This document shows positions 1 to 8,625 of a DNA stretch of 64,000 nt, in pieces. Positions within the stretch are counted from its first letter, which is position 1, and each line of letters begins with the position of its first letter. A program made the translations under genes and the position numbers. The stretch comes from Hyphomicrobiales bacterium (GTDB taxonomy: Bacteria; Pseudomonadota; Alphaproteobacteria; Rhizobiales; Beijerinckiaceae). The stretch lies in assembly GCA_028290285.1 (NCBI GenBank), contig JAQGKD010000096.1, positions 208,588-272,587 of the forward strand. The letters run 5' to 3'. Below the pieces are notes generated by a model that made no database searches, was not told where the DNA came from, and saw only the letters and a program-made list of their open reading frames with translations.

Positions 1-444
1 GATGCCCAGGGAATCGACGGAAAGCACCGCATCGAACCGATTTTCGAGCCCCGCCGATTCGACGGCGGCTGCCAGCATGCCGGGCGTGCCGTTCGAGAGA
101 ATGGCGGTCTTCACGCCACGCGCCCGCAGCGCGTCCAGGGCCGGAGCGACGTCGGGAAAGGCATCGAGGTGGCGATAGGCATCGAGGAGGCTGGTGCGAA
201 GCTCGGGCGTAATGCCCCCGCAAACGGCCGCCGCCACGTCAAGCGCCTCGGCGGTCAGGACCTCGAAATCGCGATAGACATCGGCCAGCGAGCGCACCCA
301 CGTATATTCGAGCTGCTTGATGCGCCAGATCTCCGACAGGCGCCCGGCCTGCGGGCCGATGGCTTCGCGGTGGCGCGCCACGGCGGAATGAACGTCGAAC
401 AGCGTGCCATAGGCGTCGAACACATAAAGCGGCAGCAGCGGCAT
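1..444 (-). CDS. Type II haloacid dehalogenase-like hydrolase (C-terminus cut by window edge)
   Basis: This is a HAD-superfamily hydrolase of the (S)-2-haloacid dehalogenase type. Translating leftwards from the ATG at 444 gives an N-terminus with FDAYGTLFDV, the HAD motif I carrying the nucleophilic Asp, and motif II as ILSNGTP near residue 112. The frame stays open for 148 codons to position 1, so about a third of the protein is outside the window. A strong GGAGAGG ribosome-binding site lies just before the ATG. It is the last visible gene of a leftward run with DUF2892, murJ and a glycosyltransferase. Substrate unknown: haloacid dehalogenase and phosphoglycolate phosphatase-like roles are both possible. 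Confidence 0.85.
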   Translation of the reverse strand, partial: MPLLPLYVFDAYGTLFDVHSAVARHREAIGPQAGRLSEIWRIKQLEYTWVRSLADVYRDFEVLTAEALDVAAAVCGGITPELRTSLLDAYRHLDAFPDVAPALDALRARGVKTAILSNGTPGMLAAAVESAGLENRFDAVLSVDSLGI

Positions 445-506
445 GCACCTCTCCCCGGAAACCGTCTTCGGCCAAAGGAGAGCCATGCCGCGCGGCGCAC
501 GGCAAC

Positions 507-740
507 TTAGCCCTTCGGCGAAGCGCTCTCGTCACGCTTCCCGGGCGTGCAGGTGTTGATCTCGACGAGCGCATAAACGGGGCAATAGCCGATGAAGCCG
601 GTCAGCAACGGAATCGTGCCCAGCCAGCCGAGCTGGTTCCATCCAGTCGCGGGGAAGCCGATCCTGAGCGCATAGGCAATCAATGCGCAGCCGATGACGA
701 CGCGGAGGCTGCGGTCGATTTTGCCGAGATTTGTGCGCAT
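507..740 (-). CDS. DUF2892 (YgaP-like) small membrane protein
   Basis: This 77-residue protein opens with the NLGKIDRSLRVVIG pattern typical of DUF2892. Two hydrophobic stretches follow (about residues 12-28 and 37-55), ending in the GYCPVYALVEINTC motif of the family. DUF2892 proteins are small inner-membrane proteins, often fused to or near rhodanese and sulfur-transfer genes, and their biochemical role is unclear. It lies 78 bp downstream of murJ on the same strand and may share its transcript. Confidence 0.8.
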   Translation of the reverse strand: MRTNLGKIDRSLRVVIGCALIAYALRIGFPATGWNQLGWLGTIPLLTGFIGYCPVYALVEINTCTPGKRDESASPKG

Positions 741-818
741 TCGGGCTCCTCGCTCATGCTGCCAGCGCGCACTATCGTCAATGGCGGGCGAGCAGGGGAG
801 GTCGCGAATTGACGCGCG

Positions 819-2387
819 TCAAATTTCGGCGGGCGGTGCGGCCACGCTACGCGGCAGCGGCTTGAGCTTGCCGGGACGCACGCCGAGCAGGCGCAGGATG
901 ACGAAAAGGGTCGCGCCGTAGGCAAGCAGGCCCGCCGTGCCGATCAGGGCCAGCTGGCCCTCGACCGCGAAGCTGCCGAACATTGAGGCCACCTGCACAG
1001 CTGGAGCCATCCCGAAGATCGCGACGCCCGCCAGCAGGCAGGAGGCGAGCGCCGTGGCAAGCGTGACCCGGGCCAGCAGGCTGTCGGGCTGCATCGCACC
1101 CGCGCGGATCGCGAGTATCGTGAGCAGGCCGAAATTGATCCACGCGCCCGCAGCCGTCGCGCTGGCCAGCCCCGCTGCGCCGAAGGGTGTGAAGAGCACG
1201 AGCTTGAGCAGCACGTTGATGCCAACGGCTGCGAGCGAGATCAGCATCGGCGTCCGCGTATCGCCGCGCGACTGGAAGCTTGCGACCGCCGACCGGATCA
1301 GCACGATGGCGAAGAGCCCGAAGCCATAGGCGCACAGCACCCGCGCGGAGGCCTCGGCGGCTTCCTCGGTGAAGCGCCCGTGCAGGAACACGGCCCGCAT
1401 GATGAGGTCCGGCATCAGCGTGAAGGCGACGAAGAAGGGTGCCGAGAGGGCGATGGTCAGCGCCATCGTGCGGTTCTGGGCATAGAGCGCGCCCCCCGTG
1501 TCGCCGCTCGACAGCCTGCGGCTCATTTCCGGCAGGAGAACGGTGCCCGCGGCGATGCCGATGACGCCGATCGGCAATTGATAGATGCGGTCTGCATAAT
1601 AGATCGAGGAGATGCCGCCCGTCGGCAGCATGGAGCCGATGATCGTATCGACGAACAGCGCGATCTGCACGCCCGCCGAACCAATGACGGCGGGACCCAG
1701 CGCGCTGAAGAACTGCTTTACGTCGGCGCTCCAGCGCGGCCGTGCAAAGCCGCCGAGAATGCCCGAGCCGCGCGCGGCGGCGAGCAGAAGCACGAGTTGC
1801 AGAACGCCCGCGACCGCAATGCCGAAACTCGCAGCGATGCCGGCATTGGGAAAATATGCGGCGACCGCGAGGAAGCCGATCATCACGACATTCAGCAGCA
1901 CGGGCGAGAAGGCTGCGGCCGCGAATTTCCCATGTGCATTGAGCACGCCCGAAAACAGCGTCACCAGCGTGATGAACAGCAGGTAGGGAAAGGTGATCCG
2001 CGTCATCGTGACGGCGGCGCTCATCTGTCCGGGATCGTTGCTGAGCCCCGGCGCGAGCAGTTCGACGAGCTGCGGCGTGAACGCCCAGGCGAGCGCGAGC
2101 ATGACGAGCTGCGAGATCAGCAGCAGCGTCAGGATCTGCCCGGCAAAGCGGCGCGCGTCCGACATGCTCTCGCTTTCGAGAACGCGCGCATAGCTCGGCA
2201 CGAAGGCCGCGTTGAACGCGCCTTCGCCGAAAATCGCCCGGAAGTGATTGGGCAGCCGGAAAGCGATGTAGAACGCATCCGCCAGCGCGCCCGCGCCCAG
2301 CACCGCTCCCAGCATGACGTCGCGCAGAAAGCCCGTCATGCGGGAGAGCAGCGTCATGCCGGCGACTGAGAGGAGGTTCCTATACAT
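819..2387 (-). CDS. murJ: Lipid II flippase MurJ
   Basis: The product is a 522-residue polytopic membrane protein of the MOP/MviN family. The start MYRNLLSVAGMTLLSRMTGFLRDVMLG is characteristic, with the family Arg-Asp pair, and hydrophobic helices (about 14) run throughout. MurJ flips lipid II across the inner membrane for peptidoglycan synthesis. Full length for the family. It starts 3 bp after the stop of the upstream glycosyltransferase gene, which implies co-transcription and probably translational coupling. Confidence 0.95.
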   Translation of the reverse strand: MYRNLLSVAGMTLLSRMTGFLRDVMLGAVLGAGALADAFYIAFRLPNHFRAIFGEGAFNAAFVPSYARVLESESMSDARRFAGQILTLLLISQLVMLALAWAFTPQLVELLAPGLSNDPGQMSAAVTMTRITFPYLLFITLVTLFSGVLNAHGKFAAAAFSPVLLNVVMIGFLAVAAYFPNAGIAASFGIAVAGVLQLVLLLAAARGSGILGGFARPRWSADVKQFFSALGPAVIGSAGVQIALFVDTIIGSMLPTGGISSIYYADRIYQLPIGVIGIAAGTVLLPEMSRRLSSGDTGGALYAQNRTMALTIALSAPFFVAFTLMPDLIMRAVFLHGRFTEEAAEASARVLCAYGFGLFAIVLIRSAVASFQSRGDTRTPMLISLAAVGINVLLKLVLFTPFGAAGLASATAAGAWINFGLLTILAIRAGAMQPDSLLARVTLATALASCLLAGVAIFGMAPAVQVASMFGSFAVEGQLALIGTAGLLAYGATLFVILRLLGVRPGKLKPLPRSVAAPPAEI

Positions 2388-2390
2388 GCC

Positions 2391-3407
2391 TCACGCCCGC
2401 ACTTGCGTCGTCGGTCGCGTCGGATCCGATGGCGTCACTGTGCGGTCGTCCTCGAGACGCTCGGCCACGAGATAGAGCGGCCGGCGTTTCACCTCCGCGA
2501 AGATGCGGCCGATATATTCGCCGAGAATTCCGAGCGACATCAGCTGCACGCCCGCGAAGAAGGTGATGGACACGATGAGCGAGGCAAAGCCCGGCGTATC
2601 GGCGCCCCACATCACGGTCTGCACGACGAAGTAGATCGCCATGACGAGCGCCATCATGGAGATCACGGTGCCGACATAGGTCCAGACCTTCAGCGGCAGG
2701 GTCGAGAACGACATGAGCCCGTCCAGCGCGAAGCGCGTCAGCTTGCGATAACTGAATTTGGAAACGCCGCTGTGGCGCTCGGCCACATGGAAGGGAACGC
2801 CGATCGAGCGAAAGCCGATCCAGGCGAACATTCCCTTGGAAAATCGGGCGCGTTCCCCCATGGACTTGAGCGCCTCCACGGCCTGTCGGTCGAGCAGGCG
2901 ATAGTCGCCCGCACCCTCGGGCAGGCCCATCTCGCCGAAATTCTGGAAGAGCTGGTAGAAGCGCCGCGTCAGCATGCGCCGCAGCGCCGAGTCCTTCGTG
3001 CGGTCGACCCTGGTGCCATAAACGTTCTTGTAGCCTTCACGCCAGCGCGAGACGAAGGTCTCTATCATTTCGGGGGGATGCTGCAGGTCGGCGTCCATGA
3101 TAACGACCGCGCGCCCGCGCGCATGGTCGAGGCCAGCGGCGATGGCGATCTCCTTGCCGAAGTTGCGGCTGAAGGACACGGCGCGGTAGCGGGGATCGCG
3201 TCCATGCAGGTCGCGCAGAACAGACAGCGTTTCGTCGCTCGAACCATCGTCGATGAAAACGATTTCGTAGGACGAGACCGAGCGTTCGAGGATGGGCACG
3301 AGGCTCGCGACCAGCGGCTCCAGGTTTTCCGATTCGTTGAAGACCGGCACGACGACCGAAAGTTCCGGCCTGTCTGTGCTGCCCGTTTCTGGCAGGGGAG
3401 GGCTCAT
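2391..3407 (-). CDS. Polyprenyl-phosphate glycosyltransferase, GT2 (DPM1/ArnC/GtrB-like)
   Basis: The N-terminal GT-A domain (about residues 15-240) carries LSVVVPVFNESENL, IDDGSSDET and the MDADLQHPPE motif (DxD-type metal and sugar-nucleotide site). Two C-terminal membrane helices (about 245-310) follow, the arrangement of enzymes that move a sugar from a nucleotide onto undecaprenyl phosphate. Nucleotide sugar unknown. It heads an operon with murJ and lies divergent from a YdjC/ChbG-type deacetylase. That pairing resembles the FlmF2-NaxD pair that makes and deacetylates undecaprenyl-phosphate-GalNAc for lipid A decoration in Francisella; the parallel is inference. Confidence 0.85.
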   Translation of the reverse strand: MSPPLPETGSTDRPELSVVVPVFNESENLEPLVASLVPILERSVSSYEIVFIDDGSSDETLSVLRDLHGRDPRYRAVSFSRNFGKEIAIAAGLDHARGRAVVIMDADLQHPPEMIETFVSRWREGYKNVYGTRVDRTKDSALRRMLTRRFYQLFQNFGEMGLPEGAGDYRLLDRQAVEALKSMGERARFSKGMFAWIGFRSIGVPFHVAERHSGVSKFSYRKLTRFALDGLMSFSTLPLKVWTYVGTVISMMALVMAIYFVVQTVMWGADTPGFASLIVSITFFAGVQLMSLGILGEYIGRIFAEVKRRPLYLVAERLEDDRTVTPSDPTRPTTQVRA

Positions 3408-3528
3408 GCAATCATCCGTGTCGTGCGCCCGAATTCGGGCCTGCTCGATGCGTATTGCCCGGTGACGTTTTGTGCAAGCGCGCTGCGCGCCCGTCGGCTA
3501 GGGTATGGCCCCCACACATGGAACCCCC

Positions 3529-4353
3529 ATGGCAATTGCCCCGAAATTCATGCTTTGCGCGGATGATTACGCCCTGACGCCCTCTGTCAGCCTCGGCATC
3601 ATCGAGGCCATCGAGGCGGGACGCCTCGACGGAACCGGGGCCATGACGACGCGGCCGCATTGGCCCGAAGCTGCCCGCGACCTCGCCAGCCTGGGTTCGG
3701 CGGCGCAGGCAGGCCTTCATCTCGACCTGACGCTCGGGCCGCCGCTCACCCGAATGGACAGGCTGGCGCCGAAGGGTCGCCTGCCGACGATTGGCACGCT
3801 GATCCGGCTCTCGCAGGCAGGCAAGCTGCCAGAGGCCGAGATTCGCGGCGAGATCGCCGCCCAGATCCAGGCTTTCGGGGAGGCCTACGGCCAGGCTCCG
3901 GCGTTCGTGGACGGCCACCAGCATGTCCAGATGCTGCCGGGCATTCGCGACTGGCTGTTCGATGAGCTGGAGCGGCTGGGCCTCACCGGTCAGGTTTGGC
4001 TGCGCGACAGCGGCGACCGCATCGAGCGGATTCTGCGCCGTCGCGTCGAGGCGCCCAAGGCGATGCTGGTCGCGCTTGCAGGGCGCGGTTTTGGTGCGGA
4101 AGCCCGCCGCCGTGGCTTTGCCACTAACGAGGGGTTCGCCGGCTTCTCCGCCTTCGACATTCGGCGCGATTATGCCGCCGATTTCGCGCGATTCTTGCTG
4201 GCGCCGGGACCGCGGCACCTGATCATGTGCCACCCGGGCCGCGTCGACGGCGAACTGGAGCGCCTCGATCCGGTCACCTTCACCAGGGAGCAGGAGCTGG
4301 AATTCCTGCTTTCCGACCGCTTCGCGGAGCTGATGGCCAAACGCGAGACATGA
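3529..4353 (+). CDS. ChbG/HpnK (YdjC-like) carbohydrate deacetylase
   Basis: The metal-dependent YdjC-family deacetylase fold is recognised by LCADDYALTPSVSLGIIEA near the start (Asp-Asp metal ligands), HLDLTLGPPLT, the VDGHQHVQMLPG His motif in the middle, and IMCHPG near the end. The start at 3529 (MAIAPKF) puts the conserved core directly at the N-terminus; an in-frame ATG at 3505 would add eight residues. Relatives deacetylate chitooligosaccharides, hopanoid-linked sugars or polyprenyl-linked GalNAc (NaxD). With the divergent GT2 enzyme next door, an envelope glycolipid is the most natural substrate, but this is inferred from context only. Confidence 0.85.
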   Translation: MAIAPKFMLCADDYALTPSVSLGIIEAIEAGRLDGTGAMTTRPHWPEAARDLASLGSAAQAGLHLDLTLGPPLTRMDRLAPKGRLPTIGTLIRLSQAGKLPEAEIRGEIAAQIQAFGEAYGQAPAFVDGHQHVQMLPGIRDWLFDELERLGLTGQVWLRDSGDRIERILRRRVEAPKAMLVALAGRGFGAEARRRGFATNEGFAGFSAFDIRRDYAADFARFLLAPGPRHLIMCHPGRVDGELERLDPVTFTREQELEFLLSDRFAELMAKRET

Positions 4354-4355
4354 AA

Positions 4356-4381
4356 AAGGGCCACCCCGGAGGGTGGCCCTT
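4356..4381 (-). terminator. Intrinsic terminator between convergent genes
   Basis: A perfect 11-bp stem (4356-4366 with 4371-4381) encloses the tetraloop CGGA. On the minus strand it ends in a run of T (complement of AAAAA at 4353-4357), so it best serves the leftward PRC-barrel gene. It lies just 3 bp past the stop of the rightward deacetylase gene and may also end that transcript, though no T run follows on the plus strand. Confidence 0.8.
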
Positions 4382-4401
4382 CGTACCGGACGCCGAGTGG
4401 C

Positions 4402-4908
4402 TTAGCGCTCGTACTTCACTTCCGGCAGTGCCTTCAGCTGATCCTTGCTCATGTTGACGACCGCATGATCGGGGTACATCCGGTTGTTGCGCGTGCTGGC
4501 CGTGGTGACCGTCGTGCCCGGACGATTCTCGGTCGTGGTGGTCGTGGTCGTCGTCTTGGCTGCGGAACCCGCTGCGCTCATCGGGGCATCCGAGAACTTC
4601 ACGTCATTGAATTTCAAGGCAACGTGATGCTTGCCCATGCCGAGGAAGCCGCCGACTTCGACCACCACGGCGTCGACCTGACCCTTGGCGTCCATCAGCA
4701 ACTCGTCGATCTCGCCGATCTTTTCGTTGGCATTGTTGTAGACATTCACCCCGTTGAGCTTCGAAGCGCGCCAATGATTGGTGAGCTGCGAATCGGAGGC
4801 CTGCATGGCTGCCGGGGCAGACGTCTGGGCCAGCACGGGACCCGCGAACGCCGCGGACGAAAGCGCGGCTGCGGCAAGAACGGTGAGGGTGCGCTTGGAA
4901 ACAGTCAT
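4402..4908 (-). CDS. Exported PRC-barrel domain protein
   Basis: A typical Sec signal peptide (residues 1-28, cleavage after AGPVLAQ) precedes a PRC-barrel-like domain at about 45-105, with the pattern LNGVNVYNNANEKIGEIDEL and VVVEVGGFLGMGKHHVAL. Next comes a low-complexity Thr-rich linker with a run of eight threonines, and a basic C-terminus. Such exported PRC proteins are common and multi-copy in Hyphomicrobiales and are linked to envelope or stress functions without a defined activity. It has its own terminator (4356-4381) and a 217-bp intergenic region upstream shared with a chemoreceptor-like gene. Confidence 0.85.
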   Translation of the reverse strand: MTVSKRTLTVLAAAALSSAAFAGPVLAQTSAPAAMQASDSQLTNHWRASKLNGVNVYNNANEKIGEIDELLMDAKGQVDAVVVEVGGFLGMGKHHVALKFNDVKFSDAPMSAAGSAAKTTTTTTTTENRPGTTVTTASTRNNRMYPDHAVVNMSKDQLKALPEVKYER

Positions 4909-5055
4909 GTGGTCCTCCAGAATTTTGGCCCGCTATTTGCGGGCGCCACGCACACAACAGCTCAACCGCATGTAAGTTCATCGGCTGTTCAAAGTTTTGT
5001 CTTCGCACTGAACTCAATTCGGCGGAACTTTCAGCAAAATTGGACTGAGCGGCCG

Positions 5056-5070
5056 TTAACCACACTTTAA
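5056..5070 (+). promoter_or_regulatory. CtrA box (TTAA-N7-TTAA)
   Basis: TTAACCACACTTTAA is an exact match to the CtrA consensus TTAA-N7-TTAA. It lies 55 bp upstream of the TTG start of the chemoreceptor-like gene at 5126 and 147 bp upstream of the leftward PRC-barrel gene. CtrA commonly controls chemotaxis and motility genes in alphaproteobacteria, so the rightward gene is the likely target. Confidence 0.65.
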
Positions 5071-5125
5071 GCGGCACGCTCGACATTGTGCGGATGCATC
5101 TAACCAATTTGCAGAAGGCACCGCG

Positions 5126-6196
5126 TTGAACTTGTCTCCAGAGCCCACGAGCCGGAGCCGCAGCCTGGCGCCCGCGCTATTCCTGTGCGCAGCCCTCATC
5201 TTTCCGATTGTCACGGCTATCATTTACGTCGCGCCCGTGGTGTCGCCGGACCCACGCTACGTCTTGACGTATGGCGTTGCCGCCAGTCTCCTCATCGTCA
5301 CGATCTTTGCGTGGCTGGCCGTCTGGCTCCAGCGGCCTGTGCTGCGCGAAGTCGTTGCGGCCCAAGTGGAAACGAAGACGGCGCCAAAGGTCGCGCCGCC
5401 GCTGAATGCGCTCGATCCTGAGACACGTGCAGAACGTCGCGCGCGCATGGCGGCGCTCATCGAGCAGGTGAGGGCCGAAACGCAGCAGAGCTTCGATGTG
5501 CAGGAGGGTGATCCAGACGTCCCCGTCCTCGCGCGACGCCTCGCCGCCATCGCCAGCGACAGCACCCGGTGCGCGGAGCGCGCGACCTTGCTTCTGGCTG
5601 CCGCTGACGGCAGCCTCATGCGTCTGGCTGCTCATACCGCGCTGGTATCTCGTTCCGCGCTGAACATCGAGGGGCAGATCGAGGGCGCACGCGCTATCGC
5701 CCAGGACGCCGCGCGAACAGCCACGCAAAGCACGGCTTCGATGCGTGGTCTCTCCGACAAGGCGCACGAGATCGGCGAGCTCATTGACATCATTCAGGCG
5801 ATTGCGGCCCAGACGAGCCTGCTCTCGTTGAACGCTGCGCTGGAAGCTGCGCGGGCCGGGGAGGCGGGGCGCGGCTTTGCCCTGGTCGCGCAAGAGGTGA
5901 AATCGCTGGCAGGACAAACGGCGCGCGCGACAGATCGCGTGGCCGAACATGTTTCGGCCATTCAGATCGCGACGGGCACGGCGATGGGCGCGATCGCCGC
6001 CATCGCAAAAACTGCCAGCCGCGTCGAGGCCACAACGCAGGGCCTTGCCGCTTCACTGCTCGATCAGGCGGAGCTGACGCGGGATTTGATGTCTCGCACG
6101 GCCGATGCGCAACGCGAGACGCGCGAAAGCCTCGACGAACTCTCCTGCACCGTCAAATCGGCGGAAGGCAGGGATGACCTGGGTCGGCCTGCGTGA
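5126..6196 (+). CDS. Membrane-anchored methyl-accepting chemotaxis-type signalling protein
   Basis: The 356-residue protein has two membrane helices (about residues 13-34 and 46-68) with only a very short loop between them, so it has no large periplasmic sensor domain and no obvious HAMP domain. The C-terminal half is an MCP signalling coiled coil. Its conserved hairpin tip ([20 protein letters not shown], about 230-250) is the CheA/CheW contact region. Start is TTG at 5126; the hydrophobic N-terminus supports it. It may sense the membrane or a cytoplasmic signal. An exact CtrA box upstream suggests cell-cycle-linked expression. Confidence 0.85.
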   Translation: MNLSPEPTSRSRSLAPALFLCAALIFPIVTAIIYVAPVVSPDPRYVLTYGVAASLLIVTIFAWLAVWLQRPVLREVVAAQVETKTAPKVAPPLNALDPETRAERRARMAALIEQVRAETQQSFDVQEGDPDVPVLARRLAAIASDSTRCAERATLLLAAADGSLMRLAAHTALVSRSALNIEGQIEGARAIAQDAARTATQSTASMRGLSDKAHEIGELIDIIQAIAAQTSLLSLNAALEAARAGEAGRGFALVAQEVKSLAGQTARATDRVAEHVSAIQIATGTAMGAIAAIAKTASRVEATTQGLAASLLDQAELTRDLMSRTADAQRETRESLDELSCTVKSAEGRDDLGRPA

Positions 6197-6224
6197 AGAC
6201 CTCCCGTCCGCAGGTATTTCCGGA

Positions 6225-6247
6225 CCGGCGCCCCGGAAGGGCGCCGG
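6225..6247. terminator. Hairpin between convergent genes
   Basis: A 9-bp GC stem (CCGGCGCCC at 6225-6233 pairing with 6239-6247) encloses a 5-base loop. It lies between the rightward chemoreceptor-like gene and the leftward sodB gene, where a terminator for both is expected. There is no clear T run on either strand, so termination is probable but not proven. Confidence 0.5.
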
Positions 6248-6271
6248 CTCGGTTGTCGATCGACGCGCTGC

Positions 6272-6871
6272 TTACTTGGCGGCCGCGTCGTAGAGTTCTG
6301 CGACATAGTCCCAGTTCACGAGGTGATCGACGAAGGCCTTGAGATAGTCGGGGCGGCGATTGCGATAGTCGATGTAGTAGGAATGCTCCCAGACGTCGCA
6401 ACCCAGGATCGGCGTAGCGCCGTGCACGAGCGGGTTCTCGCCGTTCGGGGTCTTCATGACGGTGACCTTGCCGTCCTTGAGGGCCAGCCAGGACCAGCCG
6501 GAACCGAACTGCGTCACGCCGGCCTGAATGAAGTCTTCCTTCATCTTGTCGATCGAGCCGCAACCATCGACGATGGCCTTCTCGAGCTTGCCCGGAATGC
6601 TGCCGCCGCCATTGGGCTTCATCCATTTCCAGAAATGAAGATGGTTGTAATGCTGCCCGGCATTATTAAAGAGGCCGGCGTTCTTGCCGAACGAGCCCTT
6701 GACGACGTCCTCGAGCGACTTGCCTTCCCACTCGGTTCCCTTCAGCAGATTGTTGCCGTTGGTGACATAAGCCTGATGGTGCTTGTCATGATGATACTCG
6801 AGCGTCTCCTTGGACATATAAGGTTGAAGAGCATCATGGGCATAAGGCAGATCGGGAAGGGTGAAGGACAT
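6272..6871 (-). CDS. sodB: Superoxide dismutase, Fe/Mn family (iron type)
   Basis: SOD converts superoxide to hydrogen peroxide and oxygen in the cytoplasm. The 199-residue length and motifs are classical: N-terminal ligand His in EYHHDKHHQAYV, second His in QHYNHLHFW, and the Asp and His ligands in the DVWEHSYYIDYRNRRPDY signature. The GSGWSWLAL segment and the tryptophan-rich active site are intact. The family cannot be split safely into Fe or Mn by eye; the overall sequence is more like the Fe or cambialistic enzymes of alphaproteobacteria. Stand-alone leftward gene. Confidence 0.95.
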   Translation of the reverse strand: MSFTLPDLPYAHDALQPYMSKETLEYHHDKHHQAYVTNGNNLLKGTEWEGKSLEDVVKGSFGKNAGLFNNAGQHYNHLHFWKWMKPNGGGSIPGKLEKAIVDGCGSIDKMKEDFIQAGVTQFGSGWSWLALKDGKVTVMKTPNGENPLVHGATPILGCDVWEHSYYIDYRNRRPDYLKAFVDHLVNWDYVAELYDAAAK

Positions 6872-7101
6872 GGCTCGCGCTCCTCGTAGTCTCGAATGAG
6901 AGGCCGGCCCCAGACGCCTCGTCCGTGATCGGCTTGCGCATACTTAAGGAGAGAGACGGCGGAGGGCAACCGGGGCAGCTATATGTCCGAAAATGGGTCA
7001 GTTTTGCCAAGCCCTATATTTATGGTTTATTTTTTGTGCGCGCAGGCGAAGCGAATCTTGTTGTCGCCGTCGTACGCCTCGTTCGAGTGGGACCTGATTG
7101 C

Positions 7102-8622
7102 ATGAAATGGATTGTTGCCGCGGTAGGATTGCTACTCGTTATCGCTGGTGCGATAGCGATCCAGGACGGCATCAGCATCATCCAGGTGGAACGTGGATGG
7201 GCCGGCGTGATCTCCGGCACCGTCGCTTTATCGGCAGGTGTTATCGTTTTAGGGGTGGCTGCGGTCCTGGCTCAACTCGACAGGATCGCCACCTTGCTGG
7301 CCGAGGCGGCCTTCGCGACCCCCATCGCGGAATCCGCGCCCGAGCCTTCGGTTGCGCCGGACTCGCCGGTAGTCGGCAGCGGGCCGCGCACGCTCCGGTC
7401 GATGCTGCGGTCGGCCATGCATAAGCAGGAGCAGGTCGACGAAGCGCCACTCACGCCCGTGCCGCCGATGCCTCTCGACGTCGCGGTCGAGCCTCTTCCG
7501 GTCCGGACGGACGAACTCGTCGGCGACAGTGAGCCTGCGCCCGTCACCCGCGCAGCACCGGCATGGCCTTCGGAGCAGGCGACCTCATTCGCCGACAGGC
7601 TGAAGCAGATGAAGGACAAGCGTGAGGAGAGCCGCGACCGGCCCGCATACGACAAGCCCGACCCCGCGGCGGACACGAAGGCGCCACGCGATTTCCACTT
7701 CAAATTCCCGCCGATCGCGCCCCGTTTCGGCGGCGATCCCCCGCAGCCGGAGCGTGTCGTGCCGTTGCCGGTCGAGCTGCGCGGCACGCTGCATCAGGAG
7801 AGTTCGGAGTCATTGCCGGTGTCCGCCGCCGAGCCGGAGCTGTCAGTGATGGAAGAGGTCGCGCAGCCCGTGACCGAAACGGTGATCCTGGAGCAGGTGA
7901 CCACGGAACTGGAACCGGTGCACGTGGCGCTGCCGCCAGATGAGACGCCGGCGGAACAACCGCGCCAGTCACCGCTTTTCAACCCGCCCTGGAGAACGCC
8001 GCAGAAGGCGCCGGCGGCGCCTGAAACCTCGGACGATCTGCAGGGCAAGCCGGAGCCGGCCAAGGATGACGATGAGGAAGGTGCCCGTCTCGGTAACGAC
8101 GAGCGCAGCCTGGAAGAGCTCGAAGCCATGGTTGCAGAGCTCGAAGCCCAGGCGGCCGGGTTGCAGGATGTCGAGGCCGCCGACGAGCAGAAGGCGTTCC
8201 AGGCGCAGGAACATCTGACTGAAGAAAACGACAGGCCCGAACCGCCCCCCGAGCCCGAACCCGCCAAGCCCGAGCAGAGCTGGCCCCGGCCGGTCGTCCC
8301 GGAGCCGCCGCTCGCGCCGATAGGGAGTGCCGACTGGCTCGAACGGGCGCTGTCGGGTGTGGATGAGGAGCCTGCGCCACCCCCATTCGTCCCGAAGATG
8401 GCGTCCCGTTTCGCACCCGAGGCTCAACCCGCGCCGCCCTTGGTGGAGACCCCACCGCGCGTCGAAATAGCCGAAGAGCCGACCGTGATCGGCCGCTACC
8501 AGACGGATGGAACGGCCTATGTCATGTACTCGGACGGGTCGATCGATGCCGAGACGGACAGGGGCGCGTTCCGTTTCGGTTCGCTGGCTGAGCTGAAGGC
8601 CTTCATCGAGAGAAGCGCCTGA
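7102..8622 (+). CDS. Membrane-anchored Pro/Glu-rich protein of unknown function
   Basis: I do not recognise a characterised family. From the ATG at 7102 the 506-residue protein has two membrane helices (about residues 2-22 and 36-60). A long low-complexity region rich in Pro, Glu and Ala follows, with an acidic, coiled-coil-prone stretch around 325-375 (SLEELEAMVAELEAQAAGL). A compact C-terminal module (about 460-506) contains GRYQTDGTAYVMYSDGSIDA and ends in LAELKAFIERSA. The end module looks conserved and may be the functional part, with the middle as a spacer. The frame runs upstream to 6925, but the hydrophobic start at 7102 is preferred. Convergent, with a 3-bp gap, to the hydrolase gene. 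Confidence 0.7.
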   Translation: MKWIVAAVGLLLVIAGAIAIQDGISIIQVERGWAGVISGTVALSAGVIVLGVAAVLAQLDRIATLLAEAAFATPIAESAPEPSVAPDSPVVGSGPRTLRSMLRSAMHKQEQVDEAPLTPVPPMPLDVAVEPLPVRTDELVGDSEPAPVTRAAPAWPSEQATSFADRLKQMKDKREESRDRPAYDKPDPAADTKAPRDFHFKFPPIAPRFGGDPPQPERVVPLPVELRGTLHQESSESLPVSAAEPELSVMEEVAQPVTETVILEQVTTELEPVHVALPPDETPAEQPRQSPLFNPPWRTPQKAPAAPETSDDLQGKPEPAKDDDEEGARLGNDERSLEELEAMVAELEAQAAGLQDVEAADEQKAFQAQEHLTEENDRPEPPPEPEPAKPEQSWPRPVVPEPPLAPIGSADWLERALSGVDEEPAPPPFVPKMASRFAPEAQPAPPLVETPPRVEIAEEPTVIGRYQTDGTAYVMYSDGSIDAETDRGAFRFGSLAELKAFIERSA

Positions 8623-8625
8623 GCC

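Noticed and set aside
4500..4560. Tandem repeat or CRISPR-like tract in the PRC-barrel gene
   Set aside because: It is simply the ACG/ACC codon run for eight threonines inside one reading frame.
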